Part shown: one piece after another, positions 16,496-25,295 of the stretch
Layout of the letters: every line of letters starts with the position of its first letter
Numbering within the stretch: the first letter of the stretch is position 1
Assembly (NCBI GenBank): GCA_051208035.1
Contig: JBPJFZ010000001.1
Location: 186,001-250,000 of the forward strand
Direction: 5' to 3'
Length of the DNA: 64,000 nucleotides
Origin: JACKOB01 sp024234575
GTDB lineage: Bacteria; Pseudomonadota; Gammaproteobacteria; Pseudomonadales; Oleiphilaceae
Position numbers and translations under genes: made by a program
Notes under the pieces: generated by a model
Told to the model about the DNA's origin: nothing
The model's database searches: none
What the model saw: the letters and a program-made list of their open reading frames with translations, nothing else

Positions 16496-18805
16496 TCAGT
16501 TTTTAACCACACCAGCTGGCGCCTGCTGTTTTAAAGCCGCTAACGCCTTTCTTAACATGGTAACGAGTTCTTTTTCACCCGATATGTTCAACTCTCTACA
16601 GACGGCCGGCACAGAAAGCCCCTGTAGCACCCGCCGCACCAGTATTTCACGGGATAAGTTATCGCAATTAAGCAATTTATGGCGTTCAACACGCCAAAGC
16701 CACTCAAAAATTGCCCCCGCACATAAGTCATAGTGACGCTGCCCCTGACAAAATGATTCGACATCTGAGTCTATCGCACTGTCGATATTTATCGCGGCTA
16801 TATTTGGCGTGGCTATATTTAATTGAACTGCAGGTTCGGTTTGACTAAAAACAAACAAAGCCGTCTCTGCCAGCATTGATTGATAGTGCGTAATAAATTG
16901 ATACTTTAATGCGTATCCTAATTTCCTGCGCAGCTCTGTAAACAAGCCATGCGCTGCCTCTGTTATAGGCTTCCCCATCAATATCGAGTAACTGCCGCTA
17001 CTACTGTCTTTGCTCACCCCCACCCGCAGAAGAGAAAAGCCATTGTGCGCCCAAAATTCGCAAACCTCCGGTGTTGCACTAAATGACGTGACGAAGTAGT
17101 CCAGGCGCAGTGCTGCACAGAACTTTTGTGCATTATTCAACAAAGCTGTGGCAATGCCACGACGCTGATGGCTTGAGGCGATAGCTATACGCATTACCCG
17201 CAAACAACGCAGCATCGCCCCTCCCCGGCAACCCCCATGAAACGCAAGAGACTGAGGCGCCAAATGCCCCCGTACACGCCTTCGCCCCTCAGCTATAGCC
17301 TGATCTAAAGCTTCCTCGAAACCGCCTTCCACACAAACAAGGCACACCCCCACAACAGTCTTTTCCATAGGGCTTTCTGATAGTTCATAAGCAATCAACA
17401 GGTAAGTATTGGGTGCATCCAACAATATTAATAAATCGCTGGGAGAGGTTTGATAGTGAGCAGACACCAACAACCCGAACACGGCTTGTAACAGAGCATC
17501 CTCTGCAATAAGAGCCTCTTTACCAACCCATTCGTAATGCAACACTTTTGCGTCGGTAACTTCTGTGTATAACTCACTCCCTCCCAGGTAATCAGGATCT
17601 AAAAGCAAACAGGCATTGGTTACGGCTTCTAAAGGATCGTTTTGTGCCCAGCGAATGGGCTCAACCAACACAGCCTCAGACCACTGCTTTACATGCAGCG
17701 GTAATAACTTGCGAAACGAAATCGAAAAACCTCTGCCGTGGCCTTCGTAGCCGTGCACCGTACTGGAAAAAACAATCCGATTGTAGCGGCGTAAAAGCTT
17801 TTCCAATATAAAAGTGGGAATTGACGCGGCTTCATCGACAAACAAAACATCACAATCATGGTAACTTTCTACCAAATCATCGACTGCCACAAAGCTGACA
17901 GAACCACCATTCTGAAACTTTAAAGATGTGGCACTTGAAGCGGATAAATCTAACAGGGCCTGCCCATGTGCTTCAGCAGCTGCCAATGCCACCGCCGCAC
18001 TACTTTTTAAAGATGCAGTCATGCAAACTTTTCGCGCCTGTTTTTTTTGACATTCTGCTGCCGCATAACCTAAAAGATAGCTTTTGCCCCTACCCCGATC
18101 AGCGGTGATAATCAGTGGTCTTCTCCCATGCCCGGCAACGACACTATCTATTTTACCTAACGCTATTAACTGATCATCCGTTAGCTTGCCTGGATGTTGA
18201 TAAACATCTGACCTCAACGATAAAGGTGCCGGATTGAGCGCTTTTAGTTTTTGATTAACCTGTCTGGGAAACTCGTCCATATCCCCAGCATTAAGGCTGT
18301 ATTTGATAACATCATCGTGCTCGCAGAACAGACCATATAAGCGAGTTAAAAAAAGCTGCCTGGAGGTTACAGGGTACAGGTGCGGCCAATAACGCGTTAA
18401 GTAATCTTTCGCAACCTGTTCAGGAACAACTTCCGGAAGTAAGAGAAACAATACGCCACCGGCGACCACCGAGCCACTGAGGGCCCCAAACATATCTGGA
18501 TCGATACCACAAAACCCATCATAGATAACCACACCGGTTTCAGACCCTAATACCTTTTGCAGATTCCGACCTGAAATAACCTCCCAGTACAGGTTTAGCT
18601 CACTACCCAGTGGCACATCAGTTTTGTCGCCTTGCCTTTCGCTGCGATAAACGATTTTCGTGAACCTTGTTTTTGCAATGAGGTATTCAATGCAACCCAG
18701 TAAATCTTCTTGCCGCCCCTGTAACAGAACGACAAGGCGATGACGGCGGGTTTGACTGCTTTTTTGGTGGGATAGGAAAAATGCTTCAAACTCAGTCGGA
18801 GTCAT
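16496..18805 (-). CDS. tmcA: tRNA(Met) cytidine acetyltransferase
   Basis: A 769-residue enzyme that acetylates the wobble cytidine of elongator tRNA-Met using acetyl-CoA and ATP. An N-terminal domain is followed by an RNA-helicase-like ATPase (Walker A TADRGRGKSYLLG, Walker B VLFVDEAASIP), then a GNAT domain (RIAIASSHQRRGIATALL binds acetyl-CoA) and a tRNA-binding tail. It is somewhat longer than the E. coli protein. Confidence 0.93.
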   Translation of the reverse strand: MTPTEFEAFFLSHQKSSQTRRHRLVVLLQGRQEDLLGCIEYLIAKTRFTKIVYRSERQGDKTDVPLGSELNLYWEVISGRNLQKVLGSETGVVIYDGFCGIDPDMFGALSGSVVAGGVLFLLLPEVVPEQVAKDYLTRYWPHLYPVTSRQLFLTRLYGLFCEHDDVIKYSLNAGDMDEFPRQVNQKLKALNPAPLSLRSDVYQHPGKLTDDQLIALGKIDSVVAGHGRRPLIITADRGRGKSYLLGYAAAECQKKQARKVCMTASLKSSAAVALAAAEAHGQALLDLSASSATSLKFQNGGSVSFVAVDDLVESYHDCDVLFVDEAASIPTFILEKLLRRYNRIVFSSTVHGYEGHGRGFSISFRKLLPLHVKQWSEAVLVEPIRWAQNDPLEAVTNACLLLDPDYLGGSELYTEVTDAKVLHYEWVGKEALIAEDALLQAVFGLLVSAHYQTSPSDLLILLDAPNTYLLIAYELSESPMEKTVVGVCLVCVEGGFEEALDQAIAEGRRRVRGHLAPQSLAFHGGCRGGAMLRCLRVMRIAIASSHQRRGIATALLNNAQKFCAALRLDYFVTSFSATPEVCEFWAHNGFSLLRVGVSKDSSSGSYSILMGKPITEAAHGLFTELRRKLGYALKYQFITHYQSMLAETALFVFSQTEPAVQLNIATPNIAAINIDSAIDSDVESFCQGQRHYDLCAGAIFEWLWRVERHKLLNCDNLSREILVRRVLQGLSVPAVCRELNISGEKELVTMLRKALAALKQQAPAGVVKN

Positions 18806-18876
18806 AAAAGTGATCGCTGTGGTAAAGCGACAAGTATAAACGACACTTCCACTGAATCACGAAATAAACAGAAATA

Positions 18877-18913
18877 TCCGTCGAGCTGCTTGAACTTAGC
18901 CTGGCTCGACGGA
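18877..18913 (-). terminator. Hairpin terminator after the BKACE gene
   Basis: TCCGTCGAGC and GCTCGACGGA form a perfect 10-pair stem with a 17-base loop. On the complement it is followed by a T-rich stretch (TATTTCTGTTTATTTC). It lies between the BKACE stop and tmcA and probably ends the BKACE message. Confidence 0.68.
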
Positions 18914-18994
18914 CTAACGTTTACAACTTGTACACTAAAGGCACTCTATCGAGATCGGAAATTGGCTAGCCGCCAAGTGTTGCTGATCACCCAA

Positions 18995-19864
18995 CTATTT
19001 AGCAAGATGTAGCATTGCCCGCGCTTCTGCTGGGGATGCGATCTCTCGGCCTGCCGCTCTTGCGCAGCCAACGATCGCTTCTATCAAATCGCCATTGCCA
19101 CGTGCTTTGTCTCCGTTAGGCAAGTAGAAGGTATCTTCAACGCCCGTGCGCAGCATACCGCCGAGGTCAGCCGTTTTTTGATGCAATGGCCACACCTCTT
19201 CTCTGCCAATGGCAGTCACCTGCCAGGTAGAATCAGGTAGGCGGTATTTAACTAGCAATTCTAGCAGCGCCGGATCGGTAGGCATCCCCGATGCTACCCC
19301 CATCACGAAGTTATAATCTGGCCTGTTCAGTTTATACATGCCGTTGTGCACATAGAGTCCAACCTGGCGCACGATACCAACATCAAAACACTCAAACTCG
19401 GGCATAGAGCCGTTACTTTCCATCGCCTTCAGAAACTTGCTGATTTTATCAACGCCGTTATCGAAAATCATTGGTGGCCATGCCCAACTGCCATCCTTCT
19501 TCGTCTTCAGGTAGTTTAAGGTGCCTGCGTTACAAGCTGATATTTCGGGTTTAATTCGCTCCATACATGCCAGTGGCCCCGATATATCCGGTCCAATGGC
19601 GCCAGTAGACATGTTGATAATAACACCTGGGCAACGTGCCCTGATCTCTTTAACGATAGCCTCAGCTACATCAGGATCCCAGCATGGCAAATGACCTTTT
19701 CCTGGTGTTTGCTGCCTGAAGTGTACGTGCATAATCGATGCCCCGGCATCAAATGCTTCTTTACAGGACGCCGCCATCTGCTCAACGGTAACCGGCACTG
19801 GGTGCTGCTCCGGGTTGGTTAAGACACCAGTAACGGCACAAGTCACAATTGCTTTTTCAGTCAT
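18995..19864 (-). CDS. Beta-keto acid cleavage enzyme (BKACE, DUF849)
   Basis: A 289-residue TIM-barrel zinc enzyme of the BKACE family, which cleaves a beta-keto acid with acetyl-CoA to give acetoacetate and a CoA ester. The zinc-binding HVHFR motif is at residues 46-50, a further conserved segment is INMSTGAIGP, and the C-terminal glutamate ligand lies in RTGVEDTFYLPNG. The family includes Kce of lysine fermentation and carnitine-degrading members; the substrate cannot be told here. It diverges from a flavin monooxygenase gene across a region with a strong palindrome. Confidence 0.92.
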   Translation of the reverse strand: MTEKAIVTCAVTGVLTNPEQHPVPVTVEQMAASCKEAFDAGASIMHVHFRQQTPGKGHLPCWDPDVAEAIVKEIRARCPGVIINMSTGAIGPDISGPLACMERIKPEISACNAGTLNYLKTKKDGSWAWPPMIFDNGVDKISKFLKAMESNGSMPEFECFDVGIVRQVGLYVHNGMYKLNRPDYNFVMGVASGMPTDPALLELLVKYRLPDSTWQVTAIGREEVWPLHQKTADLGGMLRTGVEDTFYLPNGDKARGNGDLIEAIVGCARAAGREIASPAEARAMLHLAK

Positions 19865-20028
19865 AGGTTTTCCCCAAATTATATGTATCTCACTGCCATA
19901 TCGTTAAATACTCTAAAAGTCTGCGTAAAGTTCGAAGCAGCATTATCATCCAAATAATGAGACAAACTAACTTGTCGTTGGATATTACGAGCGCTACGGC
20001 TAAAAGAGATTATGCCCACATTCAAAAA

Positions 20029-20048
20029 ACCAAGCAAGTGCTTGGTTG
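20029..20048. promoter_or_regulatory. Palindrome between BKACE and monooxygenase genes (candidate operator)
   Basis: AACCAAGC-AAGT-GCTTGGTT is an exact 8+8 inverted repeat, flanked by AAAA on the left and GGTTTTT on the right. Because the two genes diverge, a terminator has no obvious gene to serve here; an operator for a TetR-type regulator of acyl/keto acid catabolism is a better fit. The regulator is not in the window. Confidence 0.6.
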
Positions 20049-20152
20049 GTTTTTATTTGCTACAAAGATAAAATTCTGTTTTACAGCAACTTAAATGACC
20101 GCTAGTTTAGTACTTATTCGTTTTCCACAACTAAATTCAATCAGGAGTTTCT

Positions 20153-21112
20153 ATGCCGCTACCGTCTAATTTTGGCCAGCACCTATCGCTTCCGGTGGTC
20201 GTCGCACCCATGTTTCTCATATCCAATCCGGACCTGGTAGTCGCCTGTTGTAAAAAGGGAATCGTCGGTACCTTTCCATCACTTAATCAGCGAACTACAG
20301 CTGACTTTGAAGCATGGGTCATACAAATCAATCAGTCACTTGAACAGTTCAAAGCTGAAGGTGAGAAGCCGGCACCTTTCGGCGTAAATCTTATTGTTCA
20401 CAAAACCAACCCAAGAGCGATGGCCGACCTGGAAATCTGCGTAAAGCATAAGGTACCGCTGGTCATCACCTCTCTGGGTGCTGCGAAAGAGGTTGTGGAT
20501 GCAGTACATAGCTATGGTGGACTGGTGTTTCACGATGTCATTAATCGGCGCCACGCAGAAAAAGCTGCCGAAGCCGGAGTCGATGGCATTATCGCAGTCT
20601 GCGCCGGCGCTGGTGGCCACGCGGGCACAATTAACCCCTTTGCGCTGGTGGCTGAAATTCGTCAGTTCTTCGATAAAACGCTGCTGCTCTCGGGTTGCAT
20701 CTCATCAGGATCGGATGTAGCCGCCGCCATTGCTATGGGGGCCGACCTTGCCTACATGGGCACGAGATTTATTAACACGCAAGAAAGCCCGGCGATTGAC
20801 CCTTATAAAAATATGATAAATCACTGCGGTGCTGATGACATCATTTATACACCTGCCGTATCTGGCGTTAAGGCAAGTTTCATGAAGCCCAGCCTGATAG
20901 AGGCCGGTTACGATATGGAAAAATTAGTCAACCCTGCCAGCATTGATTACGGCAACAAACTGACACCGGATAATGACGAATCAAAAGCATGGAAAACTGT
21001 CTGGTCAGCCGGGCAAGGTGTCGCAGCAATCCACGACATCCCTTCTGTTAGCACACTGGTTGACGATATGACGCAAGAGTTTGCAAAAGCCCGATCGAAA
21101 CAGTGGAAATAA
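20153..21112 (+). CDS. NAD(P)H-dependent flavin oxidoreductase / nitronate monooxygenase
   Basis: A 319-residue FMN TIM-barrel protein. N-terminal VVVAPMFLISNP, phosphate-binding GGHAG (CAGAGGHAG, with the catalytic histidine of nitronate monooxygenases) and the C-terminal GCISSGSDVAAAIAMGADLAYMG are typical. Members oxidise alkyl nitronates or act as NADH-quinone reductases; which applies is not clear. It has a strong ribosome site (AGGAG) eight bases before the ATG. Confidence 0.9.
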   Translation: MPLPSNFGQHLSLPVVVAPMFLISNPDLVVACCKKGIVGTFPSLNQRTTADFEAWVIQINQSLEQFKAEGEKPAPFGVNLIVHKTNPRAMADLEICVKHKVPLVITSLGAAKEVVDAVHSYGGLVFHDVINRRHAEKAAEAGVDGIIAVCAGAGGHAGTINPFALVAEIRQFFDKTLLLSGCISSGSDVAAAIAMGADLAYMGTRFINTQESPAIDPYKNMINHCGADDIIYTPAVSGVKASFMKPSLIEAGYDMEKLVNPASIDYGNKLTPDNDESKAWKTVWSAGQGVAAIHDIPSVSTLVDDMTQEFAKARSKQWK

Positions 21113-21152
21113 AAAAACAAAGCGCATTGACGTTTGTGCACCTCACTGCCGG

Positions 21153-21566
21153 CTATCGGCAGTGTTTTTTCACATGTGACTCCCAATCTGCGATTTTGCC
21201 ATTAATATCCCCTTGTCTGGATTTCGTTTTACCAGCGGATTCTGCATGTTGAAGTTCCAGTTTGTACTCCAGCAGAACATTTCTGGCATAACTGCAAGAG
21301 CGCCTGTCGTCCGCCGGTTCACCAGCTGCCGTCGCCGGTAGTTTATTAATCGCATCGATTTGCTCGAGACGGCGTAAAGTATCCAGATAAAGGTCTTGCC
21401 GATCACCACTGACGGTAATATCAACATGCTTTTTAACGTTGCTTTCATTGACAGGCAAATTATCAACTTGCTCTGCATACAGACCATTTTCTTCATCCTG
21501 CCATTGAATGATATCGCCATGACATAACGACGGCAGCAAACCAATAGCGAGTAGTAATAACTTCAT
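21153..21566 (-). CDS. Small exported protein, DUF4124-like N-terminus
   Basis: A 137-residue protein with a short signal peptide (about 1-17, LLPSLCHG) followed by IIQWQDEENGLYAEQ, the pattern of the DUF4124 periplasmic family. A charged helical region with two conserved-looking cysteines follows. No function is known. It ends near convergent neighbours and lies 100 bases downstream of hipA on the same strand. Confidence 0.75.
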   Translation of the reverse strand: MKLLLLAIGLLPSLCHGDIIQWQDEENGLYAEQVDNLPVNESNVKKHVDITVSGDRQDLYLDTLRRLEQIDAINKLPATAAGEPADDRRSCSYARNVLLEYKLELQHAESAGKTKSRQGDINGKIADWESHVKKHCR

Positions 21567-21666
21567 AGTGGATTAACCTTTATTATTTTGTTTTCTATAA
21601 TCTAGCAGATTCATCGAGTTATAGAGAATATTTAACAAAAAAGAGGTCGTATTTAATTCTTTGAAG

Positions 21667-22923
21667 TCACCACTTGATAACCTTTGCAACCGCTGCGATA
21701 TCACTACACGCCACACCTGTTTGTTCCGCAACCACAGACCATTGTTGTACGGCGTTTTCTACTTCTTCTGCAATTTTCCTTACCTGTGTTTTGGGCAGCC
21801 CAAAGACCTTCCCCATTGTTTTCGCCTCAGAAGGTAAGGGAGGCTGCGGGCTGTATAGATAGCCTGCCGCAGGATATTCTCCTGTACTGAGCGTGGGTAC
21901 CATATCGTAAGCGGGTGCTAGCCGATATCCATTTTCCGTATGCATAAAACTGAAGTTACGCTCGTGGTTATCGGTGTTGTTAATTGCTCGATTGAAAAGC
22001 ATCATCCTAAGCAGCTGCGTTAGATCTTTCTCGACATCGAACGAGTATCGGCGGATGAGGGTGACAATATCATCGTACCGAAACACACCACTATGATCTC
22101 TTTGACTGGATGGTTCTTTTAGCATGGCATTTGCGGTGATGAGGTGTTTACGATAATGGCACCGCCCCTTCGTGATGATGTCAAACCGATTCAGCAATAA
22201 AACCTCTCTGCCGTTTACCCCCTCGCACACCCGGCCAGAAAAAACTTCTAATCCTGCAAGCTCTGCTAACTTTAGGCATGCTAATTCCACACGAGCGTTG
22301 TTATAGCTGTCTTGAGACAGGCGATTAAATTTTGCCAAATAATGTTCTGCGCCTTCATACACCAAAGCTTTGGGCCTTGCACCACCAACGCCTGTGCCAG
22401 CATTAGCCAAATACAATAGACTTAACTCGTCTAGCTGTTCAGGGTAACCTTCTGGTTTATCAATCAATTGGGCCGCTAGTTCTGCTTCGGACAAGTGAGA
22501 CAAGGCTGCCCCTGATTCGTACTGTGGCGCTTTCCCGTCAGATACCCATTGCAAGGCACCAATTCTGCTATTGCCTAGTTCCGACAAAGTGTCGACACAG
22601 CTATGGCGGTTTAACTTTTTTTGGTGGCGATACAATGCCAGCCTGGCTAAAACTTTCCTGCCCCAGTCATCTGGCAAGTAGTCATCAAGGATTCCGGGAA
22701 TACCATGACGACAGGCAAACAGAAACTCCGAGCGAGTTAAAGGCAGCTGCACCGGGTCTAACGCAAAAGCTAAAGGTTGATCTATATAATTTTCGGTATA
22801 TCGAAATCCAAACCGGGTAAGCAACCCACCCTCTTCTAACAAAATCGCTTCCGCTGCTTTCATTACGCCTAACGAGATGGTATTTACGTAAATATCATAT
22901 CGGGCTTTTGTTGACTCAGTCAT
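21667..22923 (-). CDS. hipA: HipA-family serine/threonine kinase toxin
   Basis: A 418-residue HipA kinase. Such toxins phosphorylate GltX or related targets, halting translation and causing dormancy. The N-terminal couple-HipA domain (LARLALYRHQKKLNRHS region) is followed by the P-loop-like GTGVGGARPKALV, the ATP-binding LAKFNRL strand, catalytic NNTDNHERNFSF and the metal-binding APAYDMVPT. All key catalytic residues appear intact. The start overlaps the end of hipB by 8 bases (ATGACTGA), so the two are translationally coupled. Confidence 0.93.
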   Translation of the reverse strand: MTESTKARYDIYVNTISLGVMKAAEAILLEEGGLLTRFGFRYTENYIDQPLAFALDPVQLPLTRSEFLFACRHGIPGILDDYLPDDWGRKVLARLALYRHQKKLNRHSCVDTLSELGNSRIGALQWVSDGKAPQYESGAALSHLSEAELAAQLIDKPEGYPEQLDELSLLYLANAGTGVGGARPKALVYEGAEHYLAKFNRLSQDSYNNARVELACLKLAELAGLEVFSGRVCEGVNGREVLLLNRFDIITKGRCHYRKHLITANAMLKEPSSQRDHSGVFRYDDIVTLIRRYSFDVEKDLTQLLRMMLFNRAINNTDNHERNFSFMHTENGYRLAPAYDMVPTLSTGEYPAAGYLYSPQPPLPSEAKTMGKVFGLPKTQVRKIAEEVENAVQQWSVVAEQTGVACSDIAAVAKVIKW

Positions 22924-23155
22924 CGAACAAGCTCTTTTCTAAAATGAACAGGTTTTCGAACTGGTTGGCACAGCCTAATAATTCCGCCGCACTAAGGTAG
23001 TTATTCAACCCTACACTACAATCACCTTTTTCCATTTTTTGTAACGTCGCCCGGCTGATTCCCAACCGCAGCGCAAAGCTTCGCATATCGTCTTGCGGGA
23101 ATTTATCCTTACGAGCCGCTCGCAGATTTTCACCTAGTTTAGGTAAAAAACTCAT
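22916..23155 (-). CDS. hipB: HipB-like XRE-family antitoxin
   Basis: A 79-residue DNA-binding protein with a lambda-Cro/XRE helix-turn-helix (about residues 24-50, SFALRLGISRATLQKMEKG). It is expected to bind HipA and repress its own promoter. GAGG lies five bases before the ATG. It is the first gene of the pair, in the usual antitoxin-first order. Confidence 0.9.
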   Translation of the reverse strand: MSFLPKLGENLRAARKDKFPQDDMRSFALRLGISRATLQKMEKGDCSVGLNNYLSAAELLGCANQFENLFILEKSLFDD

Positions 23156-23169
23156 AATGCCCTCACACC

Positions 23170-23224
23170 ATAAATACCATTTATATAGTATTTATAGCGA
23201 TATGCTGATCATTTGTCTATTATA
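23170..23224 (-). promoter_or_regulatory. hipBA promoter with overlapping operator
   Basis: On the complement, TAGACA, 17 bases and TATAAA form a promoter. The inverted repeat ATAAATAC / GTATTTAT (23170-23177 and 23188-23195, 10-base spacer) overlaps the -10 box, exactly where an autorepressing HipB dimer would bind. Confidence 0.72.
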
Positions 23225-23305
23225 ATGGTACTTAATAAAAAAGAGAGCATGGCATGGCACGCCGAGTAATGCGGCATGCGCAAAGGAAAAACAGATACGC
23301 CTAAA

Positions 23306-23323
23306 GGGATCAATCACGATCCC
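23306..23323 (-). terminator. Short hairpin after ybiT
   Basis: GGGATC and GATCCC pair around a six-base loop about 25 bases after the ybiT stop, with only TTT behind it on the complement. A weak terminator at best. Confidence 0.4.
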
Positions 23324-23347
23324 GTATTAGTTGTTACCCCGTTTTAG

Positions 23348-24952
23348 TCAGGCAACCCTTAAAGATTGTTCCTGACTGGCCAGGTATTCATCATAGGTGC
23401 CTTGAAAATTAACAAGCTTGCCGTCTTTAATTTCGATGACACGGGTAGCCAGAGATGACACAAATTCTCTGTCATGACTGACAAAAATCAACGTGCCGTC
23501 GTATTCTTCTAACGCCGAGTTAAGCGCCTCTATCGCTTCCATATCCAGGTGGTTGGTTGGCTCATCCATAATGAGAACATTTGTTTCCATCATCATTAAT
23601 TTACCAAACAACAATCTGTTTTTTTCTCCACCAGAGCAAACAACAACCTTTTTGTTGGCGTCATCTGCGGTGAATAACAAGCGACCAAGCATTCCTCGAA
23701 CCATCAAATCATCATGCTTTGGTCTGCGCCATTGCGACATCCAGTCAAAGATAGTCAGATCACAATCAAAGTCGGCAGTGCTGTCTTGTGGGCAGTATCC
23801 AATCGCGGCATTCTCGGACCACTTCACTACGCCGGCCCTGGCCTCTAACTCTCCCATCAAACAGCGTAAAAATGTTGTCTTACCAACGCCATTTTCACCA
23901 ATAACAGCAAGCCTTGCACCGGCCTCAAGAATAAGATCCCCCTTTTCAAACAACATCTCATCATCGTAACCATGACCAATATTTTCTAGTATCAATGCCT
24001 GACGATGCAGCTTTTTAGTTTGCTTAAGACTGATGGAAGGGGAAACGCGACTGGATGCTTTCACCTCATCCAGTTTGATCTTTTCCATTTTTTTCGCCCG
24101 GGAACTTGCCTGCTTCGCTTTCGATGCATTCGCCGAGAATCGATTAACGAACGCCTGCAAATCATCCAGTTCAGCGGTTTTTTTGGCGTTCTCAGTCAAA
24201 AGCTGCTCTCGAATCAGCGTCGAGGCCGCAACAAAAGCTTCGTAATTTCCTGGATATATGCGAAGTTCACCAAAGTCGATATCAGCCATATGTGTGCAGA
24301 CAGAGTTTAGAAAGTGACGATCATGGGAAATGATAATCATGGTCGACTTTCGCTCTTTCAAAACGGTTTCTAGCCAATGGATCGTGTGTATGTCCAGGTT
24401 GTTCGTTGGCTCGTCTAACAACAATATATCCGGGTTGGCAAAAAGTGCCTGGGCCAGTAGCACCCTTAGTTTCCAACCGGGTGCCACTTGTTTCATCAAA
24501 CCAAAATGGAATTCTTCGGCGATACCCGCCTGCAGTAAAATCTCCCCGGCGCGACTCTCGGCGCTATAACCATCCAGCTCGGCAAACTCAACCTCTAAAT
24601 TGGCAACCAGCATGCCCTCTTCTTCGGACATTTCTGGTAATGAATAAATCCGATCTCGCTCTCGCTTAATTCTCCATAGCTCAGCATCACCCATAATAAC
24701 GGCGTCGACAACGCTATACTCTTCAAAAGCAAACTGATCCTGACTCAAGACCCCTACTTTGTTACCTGGGGTGATAAATACGTTACCGGCGGTTGGGGCA
24801 AGGGCACCGCTTAAAATCTTCATAAAAGTAGATTTACCGCAGCCATTCGCTCCGATTAAACCATAACGATTGCCATTACCAAATTTCGCTGAGATATTTT
24901 CAAACAAAGGCTCAGCGCCAAACTGCATGGTGATATTTGCGGTAGATATCAA
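23348..24952 (-). CDS. ybiT: ABC-F ATPase YbiT
   Basis: A 534-residue soluble ABC-F protein with two ATPase domains: Walker A GANGCGKST and GENGVGKTT, signatures APGWKLRVLLAQALF and CSGGEKNRL, and Walker B LLLDEPTNNLD and LIMDEPTNHLD. ABC-F proteins bind the ribosomal E site and aid translation of difficult sequences. The sequence aligns closely with E. coli YbiT from ISTANITMQFG onward. The frame is open 30 codons upstream, but a TTG at 24952 with AGGA eight bases before it matches the YbiT N-terminus. Confidence 0.92.
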   Translation of the reverse strand: MISTANITMQFGAEPLFENISAKFGNGNRYGLIGANGCGKSTFMKILSGALAPTAGNVFITPGNKVGVLSQDQFAFEEYSVVDAVIMGDAELWRIKRERDRIYSLPEMSEEEGMLVANLEVEFAELDGYSAESRAGEILLQAGIAEEFHFGLMKQVAPGWKLRVLLAQALFANPDILLLDEPTNNLDIHTIHWLETVLKERKSTMIIISHDRHFLNSVCTHMADIDFGELRIYPGNYEAFVAASTLIREQLLTENAKKTAELDDLQAFVNRFSANASKAKQASSRAKKMEKIKLDEVKASSRVSPSISLKQTKKLHRQALILENIGHGYDDEMLFEKGDLILEAGARLAVIGENGVGKTTFLRCLMGELEARAGVVKWSENAAIGYCPQDSTADFDCDLTIFDWMSQWRRPKHDDLMVRGMLGRLLFTADDANKKVVVCSGGEKNRLLFGKLMMMETNVLIMDEPTNHLDMEAIEALNSALEEYDGTLIFVSHDREFVSSLATRVIEIKDGKLVNFQGTYDEYLASQEQSLRVA

Positions 24953-25295
24953 AAGAAAATTCCTGGAATGTGTTGGGGACCATTTAAAGACGATACTCAT
25001 TGCGCACAGCCCTTGATTGGCAGGCGATGAGAAGGGGCGCAATTCTATAGACCAGCGAGTCTAAAGTCGAGTTATATTGGTCATATTTCAATCACCACTA
25101 AGCCGAAACAGGCATCTCAGAACACCGCGTACTTCGCTAGAAACAAAGGGTTCCCGCAAGTCTTGGATGTAATAAGCATGTCATTCCGGTAATATTCAAA
25201 CATTGTTGGCGAAGAGTTTAATCGCAGGTACCTCAGCAATCATATGATCGTCATAATGTATCGTCAAAACCGAATAGATTAAGTGAGTACTATTT

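Noticed and set aside
21667..23347. hipBA as part of a mobile island
   Set aside because: No transposase, integrase, direct repeats or change in neighbours; flanking genes are ordinary chromosomal ones.
23493..23969. 158-codon plus-strand open frame
   Set aside because: Fully antisense to ybiT, whose ATPase motifs are unmistakable.
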